A stretch of DNA of 64,000 nucleotides from Paucibacter sp. KCTC 42545. GTDB taxonomy: Bacteria; Pseudomonadota; Gammaproteobacteria; Burkholderiales; Burkholderiaceae_C. The position numbers and the translations under genes were made by a program. Shown in pieces: positions 25,586-35,461 of the stretch. Location of the stretch: positions 1,984,001-2,048,000 of the forward strand of contig NZ_CP013692.1 of NCBI RefSeq assembly GCF_001477625.1. The letters are read 5' to 3'. A model generated the notes under the pieces. That model did not search any database. It was given only the letters and a program-made list of their open reading frames with translations, and had not been told where the DNA came from. Positions within the stretch are counted from its first letter, which is position 1; every line of letters begins with the position of its first letter.

Positions 25586-28369
25586 TCAAAGCCCGATGGA
25601 CAATTTCTTAACCGTATCTTGCGCTGGAAATTTGTCCCCCAAATCAGCCAGGCGCTTCAATTCCACTTTCGCCTCCGCCTTCTTGCCTGCAGAAACGTAA
25701 AAAGTTGCCAGATGTAAGCGATGCAAATGTGCATCCGGCGCCAGGCTCAACGCCTGCTTTTGCACCTCGATGGCCTTTTCCAATTGTCCTCTGCTTGCAT
25801 AGATTTCTGCCAAAGTATCCAGCAATGGCGCTTGTTTCGGCTGCAATTTAACGGCTCGCTCAGCGTACTCCAAGGCATCAGGCTTCTTGTCGAGATTCAA
25901 AAGCCAAGCAACATTATTCAAAGCAGCAGCATTTTCAGGCTGCAATTTAAGCACCGCCCGATAATGCTGCTCCGCCTGAGCATATTGCTTGCCCGTCAAT
26001 GCCAAGTCACCCAAGTAATAAATAAATGCGACATCAGAAGGATTTTTCTGCAGCCAACGCGTTGCGAACGCGCCACCCTCTGCCGTCTTGCCCCCTGACA
26101 GATAGGCATAGTGAGTTTTGATCGCTATGTCTGTGCTCGGGTTTTTGTTCAAGGCGGACTGATAAGCGGCAACTGCCCCCGCCCAATTTTTCTGCGTACT
26201 CTCCAACTCAGCTTCCAAAACCTGGCCGATGGCATCGTTTGGACGTTGAGTCTGAACAACCTTTATCACCTTGCGTGCTGAATCTACACGCCCTCGCCCC
26301 ACCTCAATAGCAATCAGCATTCTTTGTGCAGGCAAATATCGCTCATCGATTGCTAGGGCCCGAGTCAAACTCTGCGCCGCCGCAGATGGATCCTTCAGCG
26401 CCACATACAATTCCGCCAAACGTAACAACGGCTGAACCGAGTTTGGTTGCAATGCCATCCATTTGTTGGCCGTCGCAACCGCCTGATTAGACTCACCATT
26501 CAGTTGTTCAACTTGCGAAAGCGTCGCAAGCATAGTGGGCTGATCAGGTGCGGCAATTACCCCGTCGCGGGCAAGTGTCAACGCTGCTTTTAACTCTTTG
26601 CGGTCAACTAACTTGCGAATCAGCAACAGGCGCGGACCGGACTCATTTGGCCATTCCTTGACCAACTTTGCCAGCGCCTCTTCAATTTCGGAAGAAGGCT
26701 TTCCAGACAAAGACTGAAGTTCAATGACGCTCAATTGCGCACGCAAATCCTTGGGCTCAAGAGCGATCCATGCTTTCAATCTAGCAATTGCGGCATCAAG
26801 TTTTTTATCATCCTGATCAAGAGAGGCCAAGGTTGCCACCGCAGGATAAAACTTCGGATCAATTTTGAGCGCCCGCTCAAATGCAGCACGCGCCGCCACT
26901 CGGTCTCCGCGCATCATTTCCATACGACCACGAAGATTTTCAGCGGACGGCCGGTCTGGTTGTTTCTTCGCAATAGTCTCGAGCACCTGCGCGGCGGCAT
27001 CCCACCGTTTGACATTCAAGTACGAGCTAAACAAGGCCAAATCTGCAGTTATCTCTTTGTCATCTCGAGAAATAGCCTTCAACTCTTCGAAACCACTATC
27101 CCCGCCCTTAGCAATCTTTGCCAAAGCCAATGCGGTGCGGCTCCTAATATCCTTTGGATTACTCTTCACCGCCTTTGAAAAATAGTTCTGAGCCCCAGCC
27201 GAATCACCCTGTTGCATATAGGCCTCTGCCGCCAAAGAAAAAGCAGCAGGATAAGGCGAGTCATCGACCAGAAGAGGCTGCAAAACGTTCAAGGCTTTGG
27301 CCGGGTCACCGTTTCGGTTATATATTTGACCTAACATCAAACGACTCGCCGCCTGCATCGACTCCGGTGCAACTTTGATGAACTTCTTTAGATAGCTCTC
27401 AGCCTGAATCAGGGAATTTCTACGGAATTCAACAACCCCCGCCAACTGCAATGTTCTAGGGCTATCCGGCGTCACCTTCAAAAGATACTGCGCCTGCTCT
27501 TGTGCAGCCTTCAAGTCGCTTTTCTCCAGCGCAATCATGCCTAGGAAAAATCTTGTCTGCGGATGATCTGGGAATATTTTCGCCAATTCCGCTATATCAT
27601 TCCTAGCCGCCTCAATATCCTTCTTGCCAAATTCGGTCCAAATGATTGCAACGTACGACTGCAGATTCTTCTTATCAACTTTAATAGCCTGCCGGTAAGC
27701 TGCCAATGCAGCTTCTGACGGCGCTCCGCTCTCCAGTAAAGCGTCGCCTTTCAACTGCCAAGCATCAGCGTTGCTAGGTGCCGATCCCACTAATTTATCA
27801 AGCACGGCCATAGCGGCCGGGAATTGGCGCTGGTGGATATACATGCGCGCTTGAAGCAACTGCGCCGAGATATTATTCGGGTCTGCAGCAAAAGATTCTT
27901 GCAGTGCATTCTTTGCCTCATCGCTCTTGCCTTGTTGCGCAAAGGCTAAAGCCACCGCAGCCCTTAACTCAGCATTCGCAGCAGGATTCACCAACTTTGA
28001 CTTGGCGAAGCGAGTGAGCAAAGGTTCAATCTTCCCTTGAGCCAGCAAGCTTTTAGCCAGATGCGGAGCAATCTCTTCGGCGGAATAACCCAAATCTTGC
28101 GCCTTAATCAACTCAACTTCAGCGCCAACTGGGTCCCCGGTCTCAAGCAAGACTTTACCAAGCAAATAGCGCGCCTCAGGATTAGCCGGCTGCTTTTGCA
28201 ATGCATTCTTCAACTGGATGACAGCAGCATTCGATTCCTTTTTGGAAATATGCTCCTTTGCCGACTTCAACATACTTTCTGCCGACCCCCCGGAACAAGC
28301 CGAAAGCGCGAGCACTAAGCTCAGGAACAATGGCGTCACGCCATGGCCTTTGAAATTCATGCGTGTCAT
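25586..28369 (-). CDS. prsT: XrtA/PEP-CTERM system TPR-repeat lipoprotein PrsT
   Basis: A 927-residue lipoprotein with lipobox LSAC at Cys25 followed by SGGS, so it should be anchored in the outer membrane facing the periplasm. The rest is a near-continuous set of tetratricopeptide repeats of about 34 residues, with the recurring pattern A-x3-L-x5-P (for example PENAAALNNVAWLL near residue 815). Length and position beside prsR and prsK match the PrsT family. It probably scaffolds export or protein-sorting components. The prsR stop lies 13 bases upstream, so it is co-transcribed with the regulators. Codon use is slightly more AT-rich than in the housekeeping genes to the right. Confidence 0.95.
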   Translation of the reverse strand: MTRMNFKGHGVTPLFLSLVLALSACSGGSAESMLKSAKEHISKKESNAAVIQLKNALQKQPANPEARYLLGKVLLETGDPVGAEVELIKAQDLGYSAEEIAPHLAKSLLAQGKIEPLLTRFAKSKLVNPAANAELRAAVALAFAQQGKSDEAKNALQESFAADPNNISAQLLQARMYIHQRQFPAAMAVLDKLVGSAPSNADAWQLKGDALLESGAPSEAALAAYRQAIKVDKKNLQSYVAIIWTEFGKKDIEAARNDIAELAKIFPDHPQTRFFLGMIALEKSDLKAAQEQAQYLLKVTPDSPRTLQLAGVVEFRRNSLIQAESYLKKFIKVAPESMQAASRLMLGQIYNRNGDPAKALNVLQPLLVDDSPYPAAFSLAAEAYMQQGDSAGAQNYFSKAVKSNPKDIRSRTALALAKIAKGGDSGFEELKAISRDDKEITADLALFSSYLNVKRWDAAAQVLETIAKKQPDRPSAENLRGRMEMMRGDRVAARAAFERALKIDPKFYPAVATLASLDQDDKKLDAAIARLKAWIALEPKDLRAQLSVIELQSLSGKPSSEIEEALAKLVKEWPNESGPRLLLIRKLVDRKELKAALTLARDGVIAAPDQPTMLATLSQVEQLNGESNQAVATANKWMALQPNSVQPLLRLAELYVALKDPSAAAQSLTRALAIDERYLPAQRMLIAIEVGRGRVDSARKVIKVVQTQRPNDAIGQVLEAELESTQKNWAGAVAAYQSALNKNPSTDIAIKTHYAYLSGGKTAEGGAFATRWLQKNPSDVAFIYYLGDLALTGKQYAQAEQHYRAVLKLQPENAAALNNVAWLLNLDKKPDALEYAERAVKLQPKQAPLLDTLAEIYASRGQLEKAIEVQKQALSLAPDAHLHRLHLATFYVSAGKKAEAKVELKRLADLGDKFPAQDTVKKLSIGL

Positions 28370-28382
28370 CCTGGTTAAACAA

Positions 28383-29750
28383 TCAAGTTATATTCAATTT
28401 GCTCATCAAGTCGTAAAGAGTGGGGCGACTCACCCCAAGCATTAACGCTGCTTTACCAATGTTTCCGTTGGAGCGTGCCAATGCGTTAACCACAGCCTCA
28501 CGCTCGGCGTTTTCACGAACAACCTTAAGGCTTGGGAAACTGTCATTGGACTCAAGATCCGGGACTTCAACAGGTAGGTCAATATCTTGCACTGTGACCC
28601 GATCCCCATCCGCCATAATGGAGGCTCTTTTCACCACATTTTGCAATTCCCGGACATTCCCGGGCCATTGGTGCAATTCAATGGCTCGTACCGCGTCCTC
28701 AGCAAAACTCATGGTCGGCCGACGCCGCTCTGCTGCATATTTTTTCAAAAAGACATTGGCCAACAAAACTGCATCACCACAGCGTTCCCGTAAAGGCGGA
28801 ATCTCAAGCACAATTTCGGCCAAGCGATAGTACAAGTCCTCGCGGAATTTGCCTTCGCTGATCAAGCTTTTCAAATTTTGATGCGTGGCGCCTAGCACCC
28901 TGATATCAATGGGTATTTCCTGGCGTCCCCCAACACGTTCAATGCTCCGCTCTTGCAAGAAGCGCAGTAATTTGGCTTGCAATGCCATTGGCAGATCGCC
29001 AATTTCATCCAACATCAAAGTTCCACCGTTGGCGGTTTCTATCTTTCCTACGGTAGTTTTTGACGCGCCTGTAAAAGCACCCTTTTCGTATCCAAAAAGC
29101 TCACTTTCCAACAGATTCTCGGGGATCGCTGCGCAATTGATAGCAACGAATCGCCCCTTTCTTTTGGAGGTCTCGTGTAGACCTTGAGCCAAGAGCTCTT
29201 TGCCGGTGCCGCTTTCACCCAGCAATAAAACAGTGGCATCGCTGCTCGCCACCTTTTCCAGCGTTCTGCATATACGGAGCATGCCGGGATCGCGGGTCAC
29301 CAAGCCACTTAGCGCTTCAGTCTGTTGCGCAGTCTGCAAACGCCGGTTTTCCTGTTGCAGTTCATACAAACGATAGGCCCGCTCGACCGTCAAACTTAGG
29401 ACTTCGGGTTCCACGGGTTTAGCGAGAAAGTCGTAGGCGCCCATTCGAATCGCCCGCAAGGCATTGTCTTGATCGTTTTGCCCAGTCAAGACGATGACTT
29501 TTACGGCCGGGTCAATCTCCAGCAACTTCTCCAAACATCGGAAGCCTTCAGACACCGAATCTTGATCTGGCGGCAAACCGAGGTCCATAGTGACCACGGC
29601 CGGCGAGTGACGCCGGAACTGCAACACCGCGGAAGCGACGTCGTCCGCTACAACCGATTCATAACGGTCCAAGGACCATTTCAATTGTTTTTGCAGGGCT
29701 AGATCATCTTCTACGATCAACAATGGAGCCGAAGGGCGTTCAGAACTCAT
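28383..29750 (-). CDS. prsR: PEP-CTERM-box response regulator PrsR (sigma-54 activator)
   Basis: A 455-residue NtrC-type activator. The receiver domain has its phosphoacceptor at Asp56 (VVTMDLGLP). The AAA+ domain has Walker A GESGTGKE (178-185), the sigma-54 contact loop GAFTGA (224-229), and a Walker B near GGTLMLDEIGDLP. A Fis-type helix-turn-helix ends the protein (GNIGKAALMLGVSRPTLYDLM). It is phosphorylated by PrsK, encoded upstream with a 4-base overlap, and opens RpoN promoters of PEP-CTERM genes. The -24/-12 element at 22385-22400 is the likely target inside this window. Confidence 0.95.
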   Translation of the reverse strand: MSSERPSAPLLIVEDDLALQKQLKWSLDRYESVVADDVASAVLQFRRHSPAVVTMDLGLPPDQDSVSEGFRCLEKLLEIDPAVKVIVLTGQNDQDNALRAIRMGAYDFLAKPVEPEVLSLTVERAYRLYELQQENRRLQTAQQTEALSGLVTRDPGMLRICRTLEKVASSDATVLLLGESGTGKELLAQGLHETSKRKGRFVAINCAAIPENLLESELFGYEKGAFTGASKTTVGKIETANGGTLMLDEIGDLPMALQAKLLRFLQERSIERVGGRQEIPIDIRVLGATHQNLKSLISEGKFREDLYYRLAEIVLEIPPLRERCGDAVLLANVFLKKYAAERRRPTMSFAEDAVRAIELHQWPGNVRELQNVVKRASIMADGDRVTVQDIDLPVEVPDLESNDSFPSLKVVRENAEREAVVNALARSNGNIGKAALMLGVSRPTLYDLMSKLNIT

Positions 29751-31885
29751 TGGTGCAGAGGCTCAGAATTTTCAGACATCGCTGAAGTATGAAAAAGTGG
29801 TAGCAAGATGGTCACCACCGTCCCTTGTTGTACTTTGCTTTCCACTGAGATTTTGCCCCCCAGTTCCTGCAGATACTGATAGCTTTCATAAGCGCCGATT
29901 CCCATACCCGATTCCTTTGTCGACTGGAACGGCTTGAATAGGCGATTTTGAATGAACTCTTCAGTCATGCCACAACCGTCGTCGGTAATCTTTACACAGG
30001 CCTGGCTTCCGGAACGTGTCAGCACCGCAACAACCCGCCCGCCCCGCGGTGTGGCATCTAAAGCATTCTGCACCACATGGCCGATTACCCGCTCAATTCG
30101 CTCGTCATGCCCTCGGGTACTGACGGCCGCCTCCAAATGAAGCTCGAGTTTTCTACCTTTAGCGGCTGTAGTAGCGACCAAACGCTTCAAGATTTGTGCA
30201 AGATCAACACCGCTGACAATGCCGTGAGGCTTTTCACCTTCACGTAACTGGAGCATCAATTGGCGCATTTTCGCCAAAGAATTCTCCACAGTATCGAGCA
30301 TGTCTTGTTGAAATTCCGGGTTATCTCGCAAGCGTTGAGCATTCTTCAGCATCAAAGAAAGCTGAGTCACGATATTTTTAAGATCATGAACAACAAAAGC
30401 AGACATTCGGTTGAAGGAATCGAATTTTTTTGATTCCAACAATGCTTCCGATGCGAGCATTTGCGCAAGATAGCTGGACGCTTGACGGCTGGCGGTCTTC
30501 AATAGATCCCGAACCTCCCAATTGATTTCGATGGTGGCACGCGCATGCCCCAAGATCACGAAGCCAAATAATTCCTCACCCACCAAAAGAGGAATCAACA
30601 ACCAGTATTTCGTATCACCGAGCAACCAAGCCGGGACGTGTACATTGGCGTACTGTGCCGGATTGGCACGGATGTGGTCCAAGTCGAGGATCCATGCCTG
30701 GCTGCGCAAAAACTCACTGAACTGCGAGTTGATGGGCTCATGGTTGGTATCAACCGGCAAATTCCATCGCGCCGTTTGATTCAACACTTGGTCTGAGTTG
30801 TGCTGCAACCATAAAGCTCCGGCGGGGCTTTCCACTAAATTCGCCAAAGCCCTGACCACCACGACACCCATGCCTTGCGATGGGTCATCTGAAGATAAGG
30901 TCGCGGTAAAGCGGAGCCATTCTTCGCGGTAGTCATACCGATAATTAAAGAAGTTTTTACTGATATAGACTTTAAGTCTAGATCGCATGGAACCAGACAG
31001 AACCAGCGCGGCAAGGGCTAACAAGGCTCCCGATACCAAGGCCAGTTGCAAGGCCCGCCCCCATTCGCCACCGGTAAATCGAACGTAGTATCCGATCGCC
31101 GAAACGAGCAGTAAATAGCTGCCCACCAGCAAAAGGCTAGCCGAATGGAAGACTGCGGCTCGGGAGACATGTAGCTTTTCCAGCCAATTGACATGGCGCC
31201 GGGATGCGACAAAAAGCACCGGGACGGCGCAGGCATGGACAGCGGACCTAACCACCAAGGCATCGCCATCAAATTGGCGGAAAAGGGCGGCCTGTGAATA
31301 GGTAAACAAATCGAACGCAAAGATGGTGCCTAGCCCAAGACAGACAGGCTTGACATTCCAGCGCGAATCTTCCGTCGCATTGCGGAGCAATTGCTCGACC
31401 AGAAGCAATCCAAGAACTGCTTGTGCCAGTAGCGCAAAGGCTGAATACCGCGCCAGATCGCTGCTTAGTTTCTCATCTGATCCTCTGGCAAACAGCAGGA
31501 CAAGACCGAATCCAAGGCCGGCCAGAACAAAGGGCAGGAACTGAGAAACTGGCCCATTCTGCCTTTTCTCGGCATTTGGCTGGAGCAGTAACAGGAGGAA
31601 GGTAAACCAGAGACCGTAGCGCAACCAATCGGCAAACGGTGTCAACCATTGCATCAAGGGGTATTGGCTACCCTGCCATTTACCTACCAGGTTGAACGCA
31701 GCCCAAATCCCGCTGCACATAAGTGCAAGCAAGAAGGTCAGGGAAACCGGATTGGCAATCGCGGTTCTAGTCCACCATAAACGACGGATGAAATAGACAG
31801 CGAACGCGGCATAGACCAGCATTGCCAAGCCGTCACCAATTAGACCGAGATCCACCAAACCATTCAGCATGCGTGATTGGAACAT
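29747..31885 (-). CDS. prsK: XrtA/PEP-CTERM system histidine kinase PrsK
   Basis: A 712-residue sensor kinase. Residues 15-300 form eight or nine membrane helices; residues about 320-475 resemble a GAF domain (PSQGMGVVVVRALANLV onward). The phosphoacceptor is His500 in VVHDLKNIVTQ. The catalytic domain has an N-box VVQNALDAT, the G1 box ITDDGCGMT and the G2 box ESGMGIG, and ends near residue 700. The stop overlaps the prsR start as ATGA. The input signal is unknown; the many helices suggest sensing within or near the membrane. Confidence 0.95.
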   Translation of the reverse strand: MFQSRMLNGLVDLGLIGDGLAMLVYAAFAVYFIRRLWWTRTAIANPVSLTFLLALMCSGIWAAFNLVGKWQGSQYPLMQWLTPFADWLRYGLWFTFLLLLLQPNAEKRQNGPVSQFLPFVLAGLGFGLVLLFARGSDEKLSSDLARYSAFALLAQAVLGLLLVEQLLRNATEDSRWNVKPVCLGLGTIFAFDLFTYSQAALFRQFDGDALVVRSAVHACAVPVLFVASRRHVNWLEKLHVSRAAVFHSASLLLVGSYLLLVSAIGYYVRFTGGEWGRALQLALVSGALLALAALVLSGSMRSRLKVYISKNFFNYRYDYREEWLRFTATLSSDDPSQGMGVVVVRALANLVESPAGALWLQHNSDQVLNQTARWNLPVDTNHEPINSQFSEFLRSQAWILDLDHIRANPAQYANVHVPAWLLGDTKYWLLIPLLVGEELFGFVILGHARATIEINWEVRDLLKTASRQASSYLAQMLASEALLESKKFDSFNRMSAFVVHDLKNIVTQLSLMLKNAQRLRDNPEFQQDMLDTVENSLAKMRQLMLQLREGEKPHGIVSGVDLAQILKRLVATTAAKGRKLELHLEAAVSTRGHDERIERVIGHVVQNALDATPRGGRVVAVLTRSGSQACVKITDDGCGMTEEFIQNRLFKPFQSTKESGMGIGAYESYQYLQELGGKISVESKVQQGTVVTILLPLFHTSAMSENSEPLHQ

Positions 31886-31905
31886 GCGGCCCGGCCCGCC
31901 GGAGG

Positions 31906-31925
31906 CCCTGGTATTGTTACCAGGG
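31906..31925. other. Hairpin between the sugar transferase gene and prsK
   Basis: CCCTGGTA and TACCAGGG form an 8-bp perfect stem with a TTGT loop in the 54-base gap. On the coding (minus) strand the T-run precedes the hairpin, so it does not have the form of an intrinsic terminator. It may be a processing or stability element that separates the sugar transferase message from prsKR-prsT. Confidence 0.55.
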
Positions 31926-31939
31926 AAAAAACTTGGCGA

Positions 31940-33316
31940 TCAGCGGGCACCTTTACCCGTCAGCACCACGGCGACGGTTTCAAGCATGATCAGCATGTCA
32001 AGGAACATGGTGTGGTTCTTGACGTAATAGAGGTCGTATTGCAATTTTTCGACCGAATCTTCAACTGTCGAACCATATTCGTAGCGCACCTGCGCCCAAC
32101 CAGTAACACCGGGCTTGACGCTCTGCCGAACTGCAAAATAGGGGATCTTGTTGATCAACTCATCAACAAAGTACTGGCGCTCAGGGCGAGGGCCGACCAT
32201 GCTCATATCGCCTTGCAGGACGTTGATCAGTTGGGGCAGCTCATCGATCCGCACCTTGCGGATGAATCGACCAACTTTGGTCACCCGGTCATCATTGAGC
32301 GTCGCCCAACGTGGCTTGCCATCCTTTTCTGCATCGGTTCGCATGCTGCGGAACTTGATCACCTTGAATGGTTTGCCATTCAGGCCTACCCGCTCCTGGC
32401 GGTAGAAAACTGGGCCGGTGGACTCCAGCTTGATAAACACCGCAGTAACCAGCATGACCGGCAAGGCGGCGATAAAAATGAGCGAAGCAGAGATGACGTC
32501 GAACACGCGCTTGATGGCGGTGCGCACCACGCCTTGATTGAAGCCATCGCCGAAAATCAACCAACCGGCGTTAACGTGACTAATCTTGATCTGCGCCAGA
32601 GTCTTTTCGAAGTGCGTGGCGATATCAACGACGCGAATACCGTACAGCTTGCAATCAAGCAACTGGCGCAAGGGCATACTGCCACCGCGACGTTCCGACA
32701 AGGCGACCACGATTTCATTGACATTGAGACGGCGAGCGGTGTCCGTCAAGGTGCCTTGCATCTGGATGATTTGATCATCGGCGATGCAGGAACTTTCTTC
32801 GTTGGGACCGGGAAGATAGCCGACGATTTGCGCCTGGGGGTCAGATGCCTTCAACGTGGCACCAACAGACTTTGCTGCTGCACCGCAACCAAAAATTAGG
32901 ATTCGGCTACGGGTTTGCGTCGCAGAGTGCGCCGCGTACACCCGGTGCACCATCACTGCAGCCACAGCCACCATGGCGCCCAGGGTAATCAGTTCACGGT
33001 GGCCCGCATTGGTCGGCAGGAAACTGAAAATGGCGTAAGCAAGTGGCAGACCAAACATCAAGCCCAGCAGCGCCCGGGCACAGGATTCGGTGATCGAACG
33101 ATTGTGGACATGTTGGTAGAGACCACTTGCCGAATTGATGATGAACATGCAGCCAGCCAGGGACAGGCCATGTGACGCCACGAAAGGAATCGTGGAGGCC
33201 ACGCCATCGCCTTGACTGAGCACCACGGCAACGACGGCGAACAGGATCAAGCCCAAGTCGAAAAGGACATGAAGCAGTGTCTGCCTGTGCAGGTAGTGAC
33301 TGAAAATCCGGACCAT
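31940..33316 (-). CDS. XrtA/PEP-CTERM system undecaprenyl-phosphate sugar transferase (TIGR03013-type)
   Basis: A 458-residue polyprenyl-phosphate hexose-1-phosphate transferase that starts repeat-unit synthesis. Four or five membrane segments lie before residue 115, then a nucleotide-binding-like domain (SRILIFGCGAAAKSVG near residue 137), then the catalytic bacterial sugar transferase domain from about residue 265: GPVFYRQERVGLNGKPF, FRSMR, DELPQLINVLQGDMSMVGPRPE and KPGVTGWAQV. The domain order matches the exosortase A-linked transferase family. It is the first gene of the second operon. Confidence 0.94.
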   Translation of the reverse strand: MVRIFSHYLHRQTLLHVLFDLGLILFAVVAVVLSQGDGVASTIPFVASHGLSLAGCMFIINSASGLYQHVHNRSITESCARALLGLMFGLPLAYAIFSFLPTNAGHRELITLGAMVAVAAVMVHRVYAAHSATQTRSRILIFGCGAAAKSVGATLKASDPQAQIVGYLPGPNEESSCIADDQIIQMQGTLTDTARRLNVNEIVVALSERRGGSMPLRQLLDCKLYGIRVVDIATHFEKTLAQIKISHVNAGWLIFGDGFNQGVVRTAIKRVFDVISASLIFIAALPVMLVTAVFIKLESTGPVFYRQERVGLNGKPFKVIKFRSMRTDAEKDGKPRWATLNDDRVTKVGRFIRKVRIDELPQLINVLQGDMSMVGPRPERQYFVDELINKIPYFAVRQSVKPGVTGWAQVRYEYGSTVEDSVEKLQYDLYYVKNHTMFLDMLIMLETVAVVLTGKGAR

Positions 33317-33705
33317 GTCATTCCCCTATGAATTCCGACTGCATCTGATTCGTTGGCGCTTCAAAACATGTCAAATAGACGACCGTCTCATGACAACTTG
33401 AAGCCGCCTTACGAACCCAAATCTAGCCAAATCTTGCGCTGAGCCTTTGCTGGATTTGCGAGGTGATCATGCCTGCACAAGGCCCCATTGAAAGCCCCCC
33501 GTTTGAAGGGTGCGGCTGAGTAGAAATTCTCACTTCGCGGACTCTAATGAGCCCATCGCAACGCTGCATACGCGACCGTTGCGCAGTAGAGCGCAGGAAT
33601 TGCCTTTCGCGGGAAGCAACTGGGTCACGACCGTGCGTTTTGCACAAGCGCGTGAGGCTTCTTGAAAAGTTGGGCGAAATGGAAACAGTCTGGGCCGCGC
33701 AATAG
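33317..33705. other. Gene-free stretch upstream of the sugar transferase operon
   Basis: About 390 bases between the sugar transferase start and the IS21 element. No reading frame here looks like a real protein. It should hold the operon promoter on the minus strand; a TTGACA hexamer (33369-33374, minus) is present but the -10 at the right distance is poor (GAATCA). A GACGGTCGTC palindrome lies at 33377-33386. No RNA gene was recognised. Confidence 0.6.
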
Positions 33706-33712
33706 GTAAAAA
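33706..33712. repeat. Target-site duplication, left copy
   Basis: GTAAAAA directly precedes the TGCG end of the IS21 element and is repeated exactly at 36372-36378. Seven bases is within the 4-8 range of the family. Confidence 0.85.
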
Positions 33713-33718
33713 TGCGTA

Positions 33719-33828
33719 TTTCAGCCCATCCCGGCCACCCATTTCAGCGGAACGCGGACAGCGTTTCAGACGAAGGCGGACACCATTTCAGGCTGATCGC
33801 GGACAGCGTTTCAAACTGATCCCGGACA
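33719..33828 (+). repeat. Left-end array of IS21 terminal repeats
   Basis: Five direct copies start at 33719 (degenerate), 33742, 33764, 33786 and 33809. Each reads TTTCA, a variable centre and a G/C-rich CGGACA-like end. The fourth and fifth match right-end copies in inverted orientation most closely. IstA dimers are expected to bind these. Confidence 0.85.
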
Positions 33829-33887
33829 CCCCTGGCGCGCGCAAGTGACCTGAGCCGTAGGCATGCTGACCGATTTTTCGGTCCGTC

Positions 33888-35438
33888 ATGCCCACTCCCA
33901 GGATTCACATGCGCCAACTTCGACAAACCCTTCGACTTCACCTTGAATCTGGCCTGAGCATGCGCGAGTGTTCGCGCGTGCTTGGCATCGCCAAGTCGAC
34001 CGTCAATAGCGTCGTTATGAAGGCCCGCGCCGCCGGTGTGGACTGGGCCGCCGCCCAGACGCTGGACGATGCCGCCTTGGAGGCTCGCTTGTACGGCCCC
34101 GCTGTGCCTCGGTCCAGCACCCAGCTTGAGCCCGACTTCGCCCTCGTCCACCAGGAACTCAAGCGCCCCGGCGTCACCTTGCAATTGCTCTGGGAGGAGT
34201 ACCAGCGCGGTCTGACCGACGCCGGCTCGCAAGCCTACAAGTACACCAGCTTCTGCGTGAAGTACCGCGCCTGGGTCACCGGCCTCAAGCGCTCGATGCG
34301 CCAGGTCCACCCGGCCGGCGAGCGCCTGTTCATTGACTACGCCGGCCAGACTGTGCCCTTGGTGGACGCTGCCACCGGCGAGATCCGGCAAGCGCAGATC
34401 TTCGTGGCCGTCCTCGGCGCCTCGAACTACACCTTCGCCTGCGCCACGCCGACACAGACAGCAGCCGACTGGGTCGGCGCCATCATGGATGCGCTGGAGT
34501 TCATGGGTGGCGTGCCCCGGCTGATCGTGCCGGATCAGGCGCGCGCCCTGATCGCCCGGCCCGACCGCTACGAGGCCACGCCTAGCCGTCTGGTCGAAGA
34601 GTTCTGCGACCACTACGACGTGGCGATGCTGCCCGCGCGTCCTGCTCATCCCCGCGACAAGCCCAAGGTGGAGGTCGGCGTGCAAATCGTCGAGCGTTGG
34701 ATTCTGGCGCGGCTGCGGCACCGGCGCTTCTTCACCCTGGCTGAGCTCAACGCCGCTGTCCGGGAGTTGCTGGTGGACCTGAACGCTCGGCCGTTCAAGA
34801 AGCTACCCGGCTGTCGGGCCAGCGCCTTCGCGGCCTTGGATCGGCCGCTGCTCAAACCCCTGCCGGCAGCGCGCATGCCCATCGCCCGCTTCAAGCGCGC
34901 CCGGGTCAATATTGACTATCACGTTGAACTCGATGGCCATTACTACAGCGTGCCGCACCGGCTGGTGCGCGAGCAGGTCGAGTTGCGCATCACTTCGACC
35001 ACGGTGGAGATTCTGGCGGGCCAGCAACGCGTGGCCGTGCACGCCTACAGCGTCCGGCGCGGGGCGCACACGACGGCGCCCGAGCACATGCCGGCCTCCC
35101 ACCGGGCGCACCGAGAGTGGACCCCAGCCAAGCTCATCGCTTGGGGTGAGCACATCGGCGTGGCCACAGCCGCCGTGGTGCGCTGGCAGATGGAACACCG
35201 GCCGCACCCCGAGCAAGGCTACCGCTCCTGCCTCGGCCTGCAAAGCCTGGCGCGCCAGTTCGGCCACGAGCGGCTGGAAGCGGCCTGCGTTCGCGCCATG
35301 TCGATTCGCTCGCCGACCTACCAAAGCGTCAAGTCGATCCTGGCCACCGGCTTGGACCGGCAAGCCGCGCCGGCCCAAGCCACGCAGGCCGCACTCCCGC
35401 TGCATGACAACGTGCGCGGCCCCGATTACTACCACTGA
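33888..35438 (+). CDS. istA: IS21 family transposase IstA
   Basis: A 516-residue DDE transposase. The N-terminal helix-turn-helix region reads [19 protein letters not shown] (residues about 24-43). The catalytic core has Asp in [10 protein letters not shown], a second Asp in [12 protein letters not shown], and a Glu in the [14 protein letters not shown] region, followed by the C-terminal Mu-type domain ([16 protein letters not shown]). The length is usual for the family. It performs donor cutting and strand transfer at the element ends and needs the IstB ATPase, encoded 23 bases downstream. Confidence 0.95.
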   Translation: MPTPRIHMRQLRQTLRLHLESGLSMRECSRVLGIAKSTVNSVVMKARAAGVDWAAAQTLDDAALEARLYGPAVPRSSTQLEPDFALVHQELKRPGVTLQLLWEEYQRGLTDAGSQAYKYTSFCVKYRAWVTGLKRSMRQVHPAGERLFIDYAGQTVPLVDAATGEIRQAQIFVAVLGASNYTFACATPTQTAADWVGAIMDALEFMGGVPRLIVPDQARALIARPDRYEATPSRLVEEFCDHYDVAMLPARPAHPRDKPKVEVGVQIVERWILARLRHRRFFTLAELNAAVRELLVDLNARPFKKLPGCRASAFAALDRPLLKPLPAARMPIARFKRARVNIDYHVELDGHYYSVPHRLVREQVELRITSTTVEILAGQQRVAVHAYSVRRGAHTTAPEHMPASHRAHREWTPAKLIAWGEHIGVATAAVVRWQMEHRPHPEQGYRSCLGLQSLARQFGHERLEAACVRAMSIRSPTYQSVKSILATGLDRQAAPAQATQAALPLHDNVRGPDYYH

Positions 35439-35461
35439 CCCCACTGAAGAAGGAGAAGCTC

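Noticed and set aside
33346..33374. TTGACA on the minus strand as promoter of the sugar transferase operon
   Set aside because: The hexamer is perfect, but the best -10 at 17 bases (GAATCA) matches poorly, so it is not called as a promoter.
33423..33742. Two short frames (70-74 codons) upstream of the sugar transferase
   Set aside because: No ribosome-binding site, no recognisable composition, and one runs into the IS end.
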